Below, in pieces: positions 8,393 to 16,183 of a stretch of 64,000 nt of DNA (position 1 is its first letter; each line of letters opens with the position of its first letter). Below the pieces are notes generated by a model. It searched no databases and was not told the origin of the DNA. It worked only from the letters and a program-made list of their open reading frames with translations. The position numbers were made by a program, and so were the translations under genes. The DNA comes from Pseudoruegeria aquimaris (lineage in GTDB: Bacteria; Pseudomonadota; Alphaproteobacteria; Rhodobacterales; Rhodobacteraceae): the NCBI RefSeq assembly GCF_900172235.1, contig NZ_FWFQ01000009.1:1-64000 (forward strand), written 5' to 3'.

Positions 8393-9940
8393 TCAGAGCT
8401 GCCCTTCCACCGGCAGGATGCGGGCCATGACGGCCACCATGCGCGCGAGCAGCCCCGCGCCGGGATCGCGGCCGTAGGCCTCCGAACGCCCGGCGCCGGT
8501 GTAGATCCAGCGCAGATCACCCGTATCCGTCAGGGTCAGGCGATAGGTGTAATCGGCGACGCCGGCATCGAAGTTCTCGGCCGCTTCCCGCCCCAGACCT
8601 TCGTCGGTGATGAAGACTCCCACCTCGGTGTTCAGTTTGATCGAGCGCGGATCGAAGTTGAGCGAGCCGACGAAGACGTGGCGCCGATCGATGACGGCGG
8701 CCTTGGTGTGCATGGTCAGGTGGATGTCGGAGCCCTCGGGCACGGTGCCGAGCACCTTGGGCACGTCATGGCGCACCTCGTAGAGTTCGACGCCGGCCTC
8801 CAGCAGGCGCTTTCGATAGGGATAGTAGCCGCCGTGGACGTAGGCGTGGTTGGTGGCGGCGAGCGAGTTGGTGACGATGCGCACGCGCACGCCCTTCTGG
8901 GCCAGTCGCCGGAAGAAATCGGCGCCGTAGGCCTGCGGCACGAAATAGGGCGTGTAGAGGATCACCTCCTCCTGCGCGCGCCCCATCAGGGCGAAGAGCG
9001 CATCGGCCGTGGCGCGTTCGCCTTCCGGCACGCGCACGCGCAGTTTCCGCGGCGAGTCGGTGACGACCTTCATGCCGCCGAATTCGAAGCGGCGCTCGCC
9101 GGTGCTCAACTCGCGCAGCAGCGGTGCGTTCATGGCCTTGCGGTAGATGCCTGCCTCCGCCTGGGCCGCGTTGGCGAGGAAGGCCTTGCGCACCTCGGCC
9201 AGTTCTTCCGGGCTTTCGCGCACGTTCAGCCGCGCCACCGGCACCGACCAGCGGTCGTTCCAGAACAGATCGAAGGCGTCCGAGATCTGCCGCACCCCCG
9301 GCCCGGCGAGCATCATGTCGAAATCGGCGAACTCCGAGGAGGTGTCGAGCTGGTAGTATTCATCGGCGATGTTGCGACCGCCGACGATGGCGGCGGCGCC
9401 GTCGGCGATGAAGAGCTTGTTGTGCATCCGCCGGTTCACGCGGGCGAAATCGAGCAGGTAGTTCACCGCCGTCGGCAGGCTGCGCGCCAACGGGTTGAAG
9501 ATGCGCACCTCGACGTTGGGGTGGTTGTCGAGCACCGCGAGTTCGCTGTCCCGCGTCGTGGTGAAGACGTCATCCAGCAGCAGGCGCACCTTGACGCCGC
9601 GGTCGGCGGCGTCCAGCAGCATCGCCCCGATCAGTGCACCGGCGTGATCGGGCTTGGCGAGGAAATACTGAAGATCCAGCGTCTGCGTCGCGGTTTCGAT
9701 CAGGCGCAGGCGGGCGGCCAGCGCATCGTTGCCGTCAGGCAGTTGCAGGAAGGCCGTCTGCCCCGGCGCGCGGCGGTGGACCTCCCGCGAGAGCGCGGCC
9801 AACTCACCTGTCTTCGCCGGCGGCGCGGCGCGGGTGACCGGCGGCTGCGGATCGAAGGGCACCGGCGCGCAGGCCGAGAGCCCCACGGCCAGGGCCATCA
9901 CCGCGCCGCGCAGGCGCCACCCCGTCATTTTCGTCAACAT
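8393..9940 (-). CDS. Phospholipase D-like lipoprotein (ClsC-type)
   Basis: About 515 residues. The chosen start (9940) gives a lipoprotein signal peptide, MLTKMTGWRLRG...VGLSACAP, with Cys at the lipobox LSAC; an upstream start at 10000 would add 20 residues without a purpose. Two PLD motifs are intact: HNKLFIAD and HTKAAVID, with GGRNIADEYY and SLNFDPRS following them as in ClsC/YmdC proteins. It probably works on phospholipids at the outer face of the inner membrane or in the periplasm, for example cardiolipin formation. The next gene upstream on the same strand (GH43) ends 60 bases away. Confidence 0.85.
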   Translation of the reverse strand: MLTKMTGWRLRGAVMALAVGLSACAPVPFDPQPPVTRAAPPAKTGELAALSREVHRRAPGQTAFLQLPDGNDALAARLRLIETATQTLDLQYFLAKPDHAGALIGAMLLDAADRGVKVRLLLDDVFTTTRDSELAVLDNHPNVEVRIFNPLARSLPTAVNYLLDFARVNRRMHNKLFIADGAAAIVGGRNIADEYYQLDTSSEFADFDMMLAGPGVRQISDAFDLFWNDRWSVPVARLNVRESPEELAEVRKAFLANAAQAEAGIYRKAMNAPLLRELSTGERRFEFGGMKVVTDSPRKLRVRVPEGERATADALFALMGRAQEEVILYTPYFVPQAYGADFFRRLAQKGVRVRIVTNSLAATNHAYVHGGYYPYRKRLLEAGVELYEVRHDVPKVLGTVPEGSDIHLTMHTKAAVIDRRHVFVGSLNFDPRSIKLNTEVGVFITDEGLGREAAENFDAGVADYTYRLTLTDTGDLRWIYTGAGRSEAYGRDPGAGLLARMVAVMARILPVEGQL

Positions 9941-10000
9941 CTTCTGCCCCTGCCCTGTTTTGCCACAGGATAAGGGAAGGGCGCGGGCGGACTCAAGCAC

Positions 10001-11599
10001 TCATGGCGCGGTGCCATCGCCGCAGCGGTAGCGGAAATCCCGGAAATCCGCCGGCGTGGCGCGCCCGGAAAGATCCTGTGCCGCCATGCCGAGGAACGTG
10101 CCGGTGAAACTGGCGTGCTCGCCGCGGCCGCCTTCATCCGACAGCACCCCGGCGTCCAGTTCCGGGCCGATCGGCTGCCACGCGGCGCCGGGGCTTCGGA
10201 AACGGAATTGCAGGGTGGCGCCGGCGATGTCGAGGCCCAGCTCCAGCGGACCGTCCGGGGCCGGCACGCCGTCGCCCAGCGGGAAGATGAGCGCGGCCTC
10301 GGGCCAGTCGCCCGCGCAGGACTGGATCATCAGCACCCGCGCGCCGTCATCGCCGCGCGTGAGGCAGAGGTAGTGGAACTTGTGGCGGTTGTAGTAGGCG
10401 GTGAGCCCGGCCTGGGCCTGGAAATCCGGCGGATCGAAGGCGAGCGTCACCTCGGCGCTGCACTGCGCCTCCGTCTGGCGCCGGGCCACCAGCGCCTGCT
10501 CGAACCAGCTTCCGATGCTCTCGCGCCCGAACAGGCGCAGCCAGCCGGGGCGGGCATCGAAGGAGAACAGCCGCTCGGGAAACGGGCTGCGCAGCCACTG
10601 GAAATCCAGCGGCAGCGGCCCGCTTGCAAGCGGGGTGTGGGCGACTTCGCGGCGTGGCGCGCCCGTGCCGGCCGGCGCCATGCCCCCGCCCTTCCTGTAG
10701 AGCCAGCCGTCGCTGCGCCATTCCACCTCTTCGATGCCGGTCTCGCGCCCCATCTGGCACTGGTTGCGCCCCGGCAAGGGGCGCCCGCAGAGGAAGGTGT
10801 GGAACCAGCGGCCGTCCGGCGTGTCCACGAGCTGGCCGTGGCCGACGCGTTGCAGCGCGTTGTCCGGCGCGTGGCGGGCGGTCAGCACATGGGCTTCGGG
10901 GTGCAGCTCGTAGGGGCCCGTCAGCGCCTCGGACCGGGCGTAGGTGACGGCGTGTTCATAGCCGGTGCCGCCTTCCGCGGTGCAGAGGTAGTAGCGCCCT
11001 CCGTGCCGCAGCAGGTGGGGGCCTTCGGTCATGCCGAGCGGGCTGCCCGTGAAGATCTCGTGGATGTCGCCGATGAGCCGCCGGGCCTGCGGATCGTATT
11101 CCTGCGCGATGATGCCGCCGAACAGCCCGCGCGGCGGATCGCGGCGGGGCTGCGTGCCGCGATGATCCCAGACCATGTTGAGCAGCCACTTGCGCCCGTC
11201 TTCATCGTGGAAGAGCGAGGGATCGAAGCCCGAGGAATTGAGATAGACCGGATCCGACCACGGCCCCTCGATCGACGGGGCGGTGACGAGATAGTTGTGG
11301 GCGTCCTTGTAGTTGCCGTCGATGCGCTTCACGTCGGTGTAGACCAGCCAGAACAGCCCGTCGGCCCAGGAGAGGCAGGGCGCCCAGATGCCGCCGGAAT
11401 CCGGGTTGCCCCGCATGTCGAGCTGGCTGGCGCGATCCAGCGGCATCGCCGCGATCTCCCAGTTTTCCAGATCGCGCGAACGATGGATGCGCACGCCCGG
11501 ATACCATTCGAAGGTGGAGGTGGCGATGTAGTAGGTATCGCCGGCCCGGCAGATGGAAGGATCGGGGTTGAACCCCCGCAGGATCGGGTTCTCTGCCAT
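10001..11599 (-). CDS. Glycoside hydrolase family 43 beta-xylosidase
   Basis: 532 residues. The N-terminal five-bladed propeller begins ENPILRGFNPDPSICRAG, whose NPDPS Asp is the catalytic base; SGFDPSLFHDEDG and GMTEGPHLLRHGG carry the second Asp and the acid Glu. A C-terminal beta-sandwich (about residues 330-532) fits the GH43_11-type exo-beta-1,4-xylosidase architecture. There is no signal peptide, so it would cleave imported xylo-oligosaccharides in the cytoplasm. A LacI-type operator (11665-11682) lies 66 bases upstream, fitting sugar induction. No transporter or regulator gene is adjacent. Confidence 0.9.
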   Translation of the reverse strand: MAENPILRGFNPDPSICRAGDTYYIATSTFEWYPGVRIHRSRDLENWEIAAMPLDRASQLDMRGNPDSGGIWAPCLSWADGLFWLVYTDVKRIDGNYKDAHNYLVTAPSIEGPWSDPVYLNSSGFDPSLFHDEDGRKWLLNMVWDHRGTQPRRDPPRGLFGGIIAQEYDPQARRLIGDIHEIFTGSPLGMTEGPHLLRHGGRYYLCTAEGGTGYEHAVTYARSEALTGPYELHPEAHVLTARHAPDNALQRVGHGQLVDTPDGRWFHTFLCGRPLPGRNQCQMGRETGIEEVEWRSDGWLYRKGGGMAPAGTGAPRREVAHTPLASGPLPLDFQWLRSPFPERLFSFDARPGWLRLFGRESIGSWFEQALVARRQTEAQCSAEVTLAFDPPDFQAQAGLTAYYNRHKFHYLCLTRGDDGARVLMIQSCAGDWPEAALIFPLGDGVPAPDGPLELGLDIAGATLQFRFRSPGAAWQPIGPELDAGVLSDEGGRGEHASFTGTFLGMAAQDLSGRATPADFRDFRYRCGDGTAP

Positions 11600-11664
11600 G
11601 GTGCGCGCCCTCCTCTTGCGCCGCGCGGCCGCTGGGATCGACTCGCGCTGGTGACCTGAACCCT

Positions 11665-11682
11665 GATGTAAACGATTACATC
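11665..11682. promoter_or_regulatory. LacI-family-type operator upstream of GH43
   Basis: Perfect 7-base arms GATGTAA (11665-11671) and TTACATC (11676-11682) flank the centre ACGA, giving the CG-centred palindrome typical of LacI/GalR regulators. It sits 66 bases before the xylosidase start. No LacI-family gene occurs in the window, so the regulator must be elsewhere. Confidence 0.7.
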
Positions 11683-11722
11683 GCGCCGCGAAAGATTTTT
11701 CGCATTTTTGTCTTCCGGCCCA

Positions 11723-11752
11723 TTGAAGGCCGCCGGGGGGCTTCCCATATCT
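11723..11752 (+). promoter_or_regulatory. RpoH-like promoter 1 of a putative small RNA
   Basis: TTGAAG (11723-11728) and TCCCATATCT (11743-11752) are 14 bases apart, matching the sigma-32 pattern TTGAA-N13-15-CCCCAT. The same layout recurs at 12129. Expected transcription start is about 11758. Confidence 0.5.
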
Positions 11753-11757
11753 GCTTC

Positions 11758-12049
11758 GTCAACAAGAGGTGATGAACCAGAAACCTCCTCCCTCACCTGG
11801 TTCACCCGGTCGCCTTGGTAACGATCGCCGCTTCCGCGTTGCCCTCTGATGGAGGCGCGATCACCTGTAACGAGTGACGTGTTGGCACCTCACCGGTGCG
11901 GAGGCCTGTCCCTGTCTCCGCACCGGTCTACTTCCCCGAACTTTCGGCATGCGAACAGAACACCCCTCCGCCCTGCATCACTGTCAGATATGTCACTCAC
12001 TCGCGGCGGTTGCCCCCCCCGAATCTCCCCGCCGAGGTTCGGGGGTTTT
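11758..12049 (+). ncRNA. Putative structured small RNA with anti-Shine-Dalgarno loop
   Basis: No protein gene fits here, but the + strand is full of stems. Hairpin 1 pairs GAACCAG (11774-11780) with CTGGTTC (11797-11803) and shows CCTCCTCCC (11784-11792) in its loop, the anti-Shine-Dalgarno motif of cuckoo/CcsR-type alphaproteobacterial sRNAs. A second structured part has CCTC/GAGG around 11841-11854. A perfect 12-base stem joins 11892-11903 with 11916-11927. The region ends in an intrinsic terminator. With an RpoH-like promoter in front, a stress-induced sRNA (or sRNA cluster) is likely. CcsR RNAs usually follow a DUF1127 gene, which is absent here. Boundaries are approximate. Confidence 0.5.
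12016..12049 (+). terminator. Intrinsic terminator of putative small RNA 1
   Basis: CCCCCGAATCT (12016-12026) pairs with AGGTTCGGGGG (12035-12045), with one wobble pair, around the loop CCCCGCCG; TTTT follows at 12046-12049 and again after GCG. Confidence 0.85.
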
Positions 12050-12128
12050 CGCGTTTTGGGCTGCGCGTTTCGGCCAAGTGCAGACAGCAAAAACTTTCCG
12101 CGCGCGATGTTTTTTTCGTAAATCCGGG

Positions 12129-12158
12129 TTGATATTAAAACGAGCCCCCCCCATATCT
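12129..12158 (+). promoter_or_regulatory. RpoH-like promoter 2
   Basis: TTGATA (12129-12134), 14 bases, then CCCCATATCT (12149-12158). The -10 half is the canonical sigma-32 CCCCATnT form, and CCCATATCTG is shared with promoter 1, suggesting duplication or the same sigma factor. Confidence 0.5.
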
Positions 12159-12163
12159 GTTCT

Positions 12164-12467
12164 GTCAGACACAGAGATCCGCAACCCACCGTTTTCTTTC
12201 GTTTTCCCAGGGTTGGTGATCTTCCGGCGGATGGCGGCCACGGCGGTTTACCTGTTTCCCGCCCACGCCACGGAAGGCCGTTCGCCGGAGCTGACCCGAC
12301 CAAGTGATGATCTCGCCCGGGCGGTCCTGGGGAAAGGCCGGGAGACCGGTGCTTTTGATTGCCTGTGGCATGCTGGTCATCGCTTGCACGCCTGCGCGCC
12401 CGGATGGGGATCAGGGCGCATGGGCCAAGCCGCATCCGGCCAGCCTGTGCCGGGTGCGGCTTTCTTT
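12164..12467 (+). ncRNA. Possible second transcript without clear protein product
   Basis: Between promoter 2 and a strong terminator lie about 300 bases with no gene I can support. One reading frame contains GRPVLLIACGMLVIACTPARP, which looks like a lipoprotein signal segment, but it has no stop before the terminator and no convincing ribosome binding site. It may be a small RNA, a decayed small lipoprotein gene or an untranslated leader. Evidence for a transcript is the promoter-terminator pair only. Confidence 0.35.
12427..12467 (+). terminator. Strong intrinsic terminator
   Basis: A 14-base stem (12427-12440 with 12449-12462, one T-G wobble) with loop CAGCCTGT is followed by TTTCTTTC. 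The T run is on the + strand, so it ends a + strand transcript, not the minus-strand MarR gene. Confidence 0.85.
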
Positions 12468-12541
12468 CGTTCGGAAGGGTCCTTCCCCGAACGCCACCGA
12501 ACGCCCTCGATCGCCCCCGATCGCCACCGCGGCGGCGGGTA

Positions 12542-12985
12542 TCAGAACTCGCGGGCGATCTTTTCCAGCGTGGCCCGCAGGTCTTCCAGTTTCTCGCGCC
12601 CGATGATCTCGGCGATGCGCTCTTCGGCGGCCATGAAGCTGCGCGAATGCTTGGTGCGCAGCTCGTGGCCCAGTTTGCTCATCCGTGCCACCTTGTCGCG
12701 CTTGGAGCCCTCCACGAAATCGAACTCGATGAGCCCTTTTTCGAGCAGGCGCTGCACCGAGCTGTGGGCGGCCTGGCGTGAAATGCCCTGCGCCTCGGAG
12801 AGATCGTTGAGCGTGCGCGGCCGGCGCACGATGTGCTGGAGCGTGCGGATGTCGGAGGGGCGCACGGCCATGGAGCCCTCCTTGTCGCGGATCTGCTGCG
12901 CCAGCGTGTCCATGTGTTCCACGACGTCCTGCACGAGGCCGCGAATGGTGTTGAGTGGCGGGTCGATCTTGATTTCGTCAGTCAT
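12542..12985 (-). CDS. MarR-family winged-helix transcription regulator
   Basis: 147 residues from MTDEIKIDPP. The winged helix-turn-helix spans about residues 45-105, with the recognition segment TLNDLSEAQGISRQAAHSSV and the wing FVEGSKRDKVARMS. Flanking helices, including the C-terminal EDLRATLEKIAREF, would form the dimer interface. An upstream start at 13063 would add 26 residues unlike the family, so 12985 is preferred. It lies between a putative small RNA locus and the Gfo/Idh gene on the same strand (103-base gap). Its ligand and targets are unknown; a role in the neighbouring catabolic cluster is possible. Confidence 0.85.
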   Translation of the reverse strand: MTDEIKIDPPLNTIRGLVQDVVEHMDTLAQQIRDKEGSMAVRPSDIRTLQHIVRRPRTLNDLSEAQGISRQAAHSSVQRLLEKGLIEFDFVEGSKRDKVARMSKLGHELRTKHSRSFMAAEERIAEIIGREKLEDLRATLEKIAREF

Positions 12986-13087
12986 GGTTGCCGCTAGCCC
13001 GAAAACGGCACGCCGCGCAAGATCACGCGGCGTGCTTCCTTCGCGAACGTGTGCATTGTGCAACGGCGCTCCGCCCGGCGGCCTGCC

Positions 13088-14212
13088 TCAACAGGCCTGC
13101 GCCAGCCCGGCGGTCACCGCCGAAAGCTGGACGGCCTGCCCCGTGCGCGCGCTTTCCTGCGCCGCCAGCCCCATGGCCACCGCCATCGCGCCGTCCTGAA
13201 GCGTGACCTCCGGCGCCGCCTGCCCGCGCACCACGGCGTGGAACTTCTGATGCTGGTAGTAGGTAGAGCCGTTGTGATCCCCGGCGTCGAGAATCGTCGG
13301 ATCCACCGGGATGTCCAGCACCCGCGGGCCCTTGGGGTGGCGCGGGCTGACGATCACCTGCGGCACCGGCGGCTCCCCCAGATCCTTCGGCCAGAAGCGC
13401 CCCGGCCCCGGCACGAGGCATTCGATCTTGCCCGCCGGCCCCACGGCGGTGATCTCTTCCTGGTAGCGCGAGCCTTCGGCGAACATGCACAGCTCCAGCA
13501 TGGCGCGGGCGCCGTTGGCGAAATCCACGATCACGTAGCCGTTGTCCCAGATGTCGGGGGCCGCGCCTTCGTAGGATTCGTCCTTGTGGTTCACGTCCTG
13601 CCCGGCCGAGGCCATCACCCGCACCGGCTCGCTCTGCAGCGCCAGGCGCATCAGGTCGAAGAAGTGGCAGCATTTCTCAACCAGAGTGCCGCCGGACTTG
13701 GCGTTGAACCGGTTCCAGGCGCCCACCTTGTGCAGGAAGGGGAAGCGGTGCTCGCGGATGGTGAGCATGCGAATGCCGCCCGTCACCGCCTCGGCGTCCT
13801 CCAGCAGCTTGGCCACCGGCGGCATGTAGCGGTATTCCATCGCCACCCAGACGGGCGCCGGGTAGGAGGCCATGAAGGCCGCTACGCGGGCGGCATCCTC
13901 GTTGGCGGTATAGAGCGGCTTCTCCACGAGGATCGGCAACGCGCGGGTGGCGGCGATCTCTTCGAGCTGTTCGACGTGCATGTAGTTCGGCGAGGCGATC
14001 AGCAGGCAGTCCAGCGCTTCGATGGACAGCAGCTCCGCGATGCTCTCGCAGAAGCGCACGCCGGGCACCAGCGCTTCGCATTCGGCGCGCATGCCCGGAT
14101 CGGGCTCCACGATCGCCTCCACGCGTCCGCCCGGCAGCAACTGGATGTTGCGGATGTGCTCCTGCCCCATCATGCCGCAGCCGATGATTCCATAGCTGAC
14201 TGTCTCTGTCAT
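13088..14212 (-). CDS. Gfo/Idh/MocA oxidoreductase, possible NAD-dependent sugar hydrolase/dehydrogenase
   Basis: 374 residues. Rossmann motif YGIIGCGMMGQEH at the N-terminus, EKP motif in ILVEKPLYT near residue 97, and a substrate domain with SGGTLVEKCCHFFDLMRLAL, where His/Asp positions typical of the family occur. It precedes the GntR gene's stop by only 9 bases (GntR ends 14222, same strand) and so is probably in its operon. Opposite lie an SsuD-like monooxygenase, an aldo/keto reductase and a flavin reductase. NAD-dependent sulfoquinovosidases belong to this superfamily (GH188), so a role in releasing sulfoquinovose is a plausible inference; plain sugar dehydrogenase is the alternative. 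Confidence 0.85.
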   Translation of the reverse strand: MTETVSYGIIGCGMMGQEHIRNIQLLPGGRVEAIVEPDPGMRAECEALVPGVRFCESIAELLSIEALDCLLIASPNYMHVEQLEEIAATRALPILVEKPLYTANEDAARVAAFMASYPAPVWVAMEYRYMPPVAKLLEDAEAVTGGIRMLTIREHRFPFLHKVGAWNRFNAKSGGTLVEKCCHFFDLMRLALQSEPVRVMASAGQDVNHKDESYEGAAPDIWDNGYVIVDFANGARAMLELCMFAEGSRYQEEITAVGPAGKIECLVPGPGRFWPKDLGEPPVPQVIVSPRHPKGPRVLDIPVDPTILDAGDHNGSTYYQHQKFHAVVRGQAAPEVTLQDGAMAVAMGLAAQESARTGQAVQLSAVTAGLAQAC

Positions 14213-14221
14213 GGTCTTGTC

Positions 14222-14923
14222 CTATTTCAGGCGGGCGAAGTAGCGCGCCGTGTTGTGATCGAACCAGGTGCGGGAATATTCCACGCGCGTTTCATCCCGC
14301 GACCAGCTGATCCGTTCGATGAATCCCGCCGTCGCGCCCGGGGCCAGCCCGAAGCTCTCCGGTGCCCAGTCGGGCACCTCGCCCACGCCCACCTTGTCTT
14401 CGGCGCGGGCGATCCAGAGCCCGAGGCGAGTGCGGTAGTAGAGGTAGAGCGATTCCGACAGATCCTCCGGCGCGATGCGCCGGGCGTGGCTGCCGTCGAG
14501 CCAGATTTCTTCCACCGCCGCCGGCTGCCCGTTGAGCTTGCGCAGGCGGCGGATGCGGTGGCCCTCCTCGGAGGGGCCGAATCCGGGGAAATCGGCGGGC
14601 TTGGGCAGCCGCTCCACCGAGAGCACCTCGGCCGTGGGCAGCCCCCCGCCCTCTTTCAGTTCCAGCTTCAGGAAGGCATAGACGCTGATCGCCTCGTCCT
14701 TGGCGCGCACGTAGTTGCCGGAGCCCTGGACGCGATCCAGCATCCCCTTTTCGGTGAGATCGGCCAAGGCCTTGCGCAGCGTGCCCACCGAGGTGTTGAG
14801 CCTCTGCGCCATCTCCCGCTCCGGCGGCAGACGCTCGCCGTCACGCAGGCGGCCGGCCCTGATCTCCCGGATCAGAAGCTCGCTCAATTGCACGTAGAGC
14901 GGCAGCGCCGCCTGGCTTTTCAT
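14222..14923 (-). CDS. GntR/HutC-family transcription regulator
   Basis: 233 residues from MKSQAALPLYVQLSELL. The N-terminal winged helix has the GntR signature RLPPEREMAQRLNTSVGTLRK, followed by LTEKGMLDRVQGSGNYV; the C-terminal part (about 80-233) is a UTRA ligand-binding domain (ESLYLYYRTRLG...VEYSRTWFDH). It is divergent from the monooxygenase operon across about 100 bases that contain a perfect dyad (14963-14976), and it leads the Gfo/Idh gene. It is the obvious local regulator, probably responding to the sugar substrate or an intermediate. A start at 14998 is rejected because it would add 25 residues unlike the family. Confidence 0.9.
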   Translation of the reverse strand: MKSQAALPLYVQLSELLIREIRAGRLRDGERLPPEREMAQRLNTSVGTLRKALADLTEKGMLDRVQGSGNYVRAKDEAISVYAFLKLELKEGGGLPTAEVLSVERLPKPADFPGFGPSEEGHRIRRLRKLNGQPAAVEEIWLDGSHARRIAPEDLSESLYLYYRTRLGLWIARAEDKVGVGEVPDWAPESFGLAPGATAGFIERISWSRDETRVEYSRTWFDHNTARYFARLK

Positions 14924-14962
14924 GTGGCAATCCCGTCGCGTCCGGAAAAAATTGATACACCA

Positions 14963-14976
14963 TTGATCTACATCAA
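14963..14976. promoter_or_regulatory. Perfect FNR/FnrL-type box or GntR operator
   Basis: TTGATCTACATCAA matches the FNR consensus TTGAT-N4-ATCAA at every position. It lies between the divergent GntR gene and the monooxygenase operon, 50 bases before the latter's start. Weaker outer arms (ACACC near 14957, GGTGT near 14981) surround it, so a GntR operator is an alternative. Confidence 0.6.
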
Positions 14977-15025
14977 AGCGGGTGTTACGCAAGAACAAAT
15001 TTCGAGGGTCCGCGGAGGAGTTCAG

Positions 15026-16183
15026 ATGACCATCGTTCCCATCACATCCCCTGATCTAGACGCCGCGGAAGTCTCGTGGTTCTCGGCGCTCTGCTCCGAT
15101 GACTACCAGTTCCTGGGCGTGCCCGACGGCGCGCTGCGCTCCTCCTGGGAGCATTGCTCCGCCATCGTGAAAGAGGCCGAATCGCAGGGCTTCCGCAACA
15201 TCCTCTGCCCCTCGTCCTACCAGGTCGGGCAGGATACGCTCTCCTTCGTCGCGGGCTGCGCGCCGATCACCGAGAAGATCAACATGCTGGCCGCGGTGCG
15301 CTGCGGCGAGATGCAGCCGATCATGCTGGCCCGCACGCTGGCCACGCTCGATCACATGCTGAAGGGGCGGCTCACGGTCAACATCATCTCCTCCGATTTT
15401 CCCGGCGAGAAGGCCGACAGCGCCTACCGCTACCAGCGCTCGCGCGAAGTGGTGGAGATCCTCAAGCAGGCCTGGACGCAGGACGAGATCACCTACAAGG
15501 GCGAGGTCTACACCTTCGAGGGCCTCACCACCGATCCCGCCAAACCCTACCAGCAGAACGGCGGCCCCCTGCTCTACTTCGGCGGCTACTCCCCCGCCGC
15601 GCTCGACCTCTGTGCGCAGCACTGTGACGTCTATCTCATGTGGCCCGAAACCAAGGACGACCTTGCCGGCCGCATGAAGGCCGTGCACGAACGCGCCGCC
15701 GAATACGGCCGCACGCTCGATTACGGCCTGCGCGTCCATGTCATCGTGCGCGACACGGAGGCCGAGGCGCGGGAGTATGCGCAATACATCGTCTCCAAGC
15801 TCGACGACGAGCAGGGCCGCGCGATCCGCGAACGGGCGCTGGATTCGGGCTCGCTGGGCGTGTCCCACCAGGCCAAGAACCGCGAACTCGCCGACATGGA
15901 AGGCTTCATCGAGCCCCATCTCTGGACGGGCGTGGGCCGGGCGCGCTCGGGCTGCGGCGCGGCGCTCGTGGGCTCCACCGACCAGGTGCTGAGCGAATTG
16001 GAAAACTACCAGAAAATGGGCATCCGGGCCTTCATCCTCTCGGGCTATCCGCATATCGATGAGTGCAGGCACTTCGGCAGCCGCGTGCTGCCGCAGATGA
16101 AAACCTGCTCGCTGCCCGAAGCCTACGGGCGCGTGCCCAAAGAAACACCGATGACGCCGCTTGGCGCAGGAGTCCGCCGCTGA
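15026..16183 (+). CDS. FMN-dependent SsuD-like monooxygenase, SmoC-type candidate
   Basis: 385 residues of the bacterial luciferase-like (LLM) family. SsuD-type features are PLLYFGGYSPAALDL, DVYLMWPETKDDL and the C-terminal AFILSGYPHIDE; the N-terminus reads VSWFSALCSDDYQFLGVPDG. SsuD enzymes cleave C-S bonds of sulfonates using FMNH2 and O2, releasing sulfite and an aldehyde. Directly downstream, with TGATG overlaps, are an aldo/keto reductase and a flavin reductase: the SmoC-SmoB-SmoA set of oxidative sulfoquinovose breakdown. The ribosome binding site GGAGGAG (15014-15020) fixes the start. Substrate assignment is inference from gene order. Confidence 0.85.
   Translation: MTIVPITSPDLDAAEVSWFSALCSDDYQFLGVPDGALRSSWEHCSAIVKEAESQGFRNILCPSSYQVGQDTLSFVAGCAPITEKINMLAAVRCGEMQPIMLARTLATLDHMLKGRLTVNIISSDFPGEKADSAYRYQRSREVVEILKQAWTQDEITYKGEVYTFEGLTTDPAKPYQQNGGPLLYFGGYSPAALDLCAQHCDVYLMWPETKDDLAGRMKAVHERAAEYGRTLDYGLRVHVIVRDTEAEAREYAQYIVSKLDDEQGRAIRERALDSGSLGVSHQAKNRELADMEGFIEPHLWTGVGRARSGCGAALVGSTDQVLSELENYQKMGIRAFILSGYPHIDECRHFGSRVLPQMKTCSLPEAYGRVPKETPMTPLGAGVRR

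Noticed and set aside
12304-12606. A 100-codon frame with LLIACGMLVIACTPARP resembling a lipoprotein signal
   Set aside because: It reads through a strong terminator, overlaps the end of the MarR gene antisense and has no ribosome binding site; noted only as a possible remnant.
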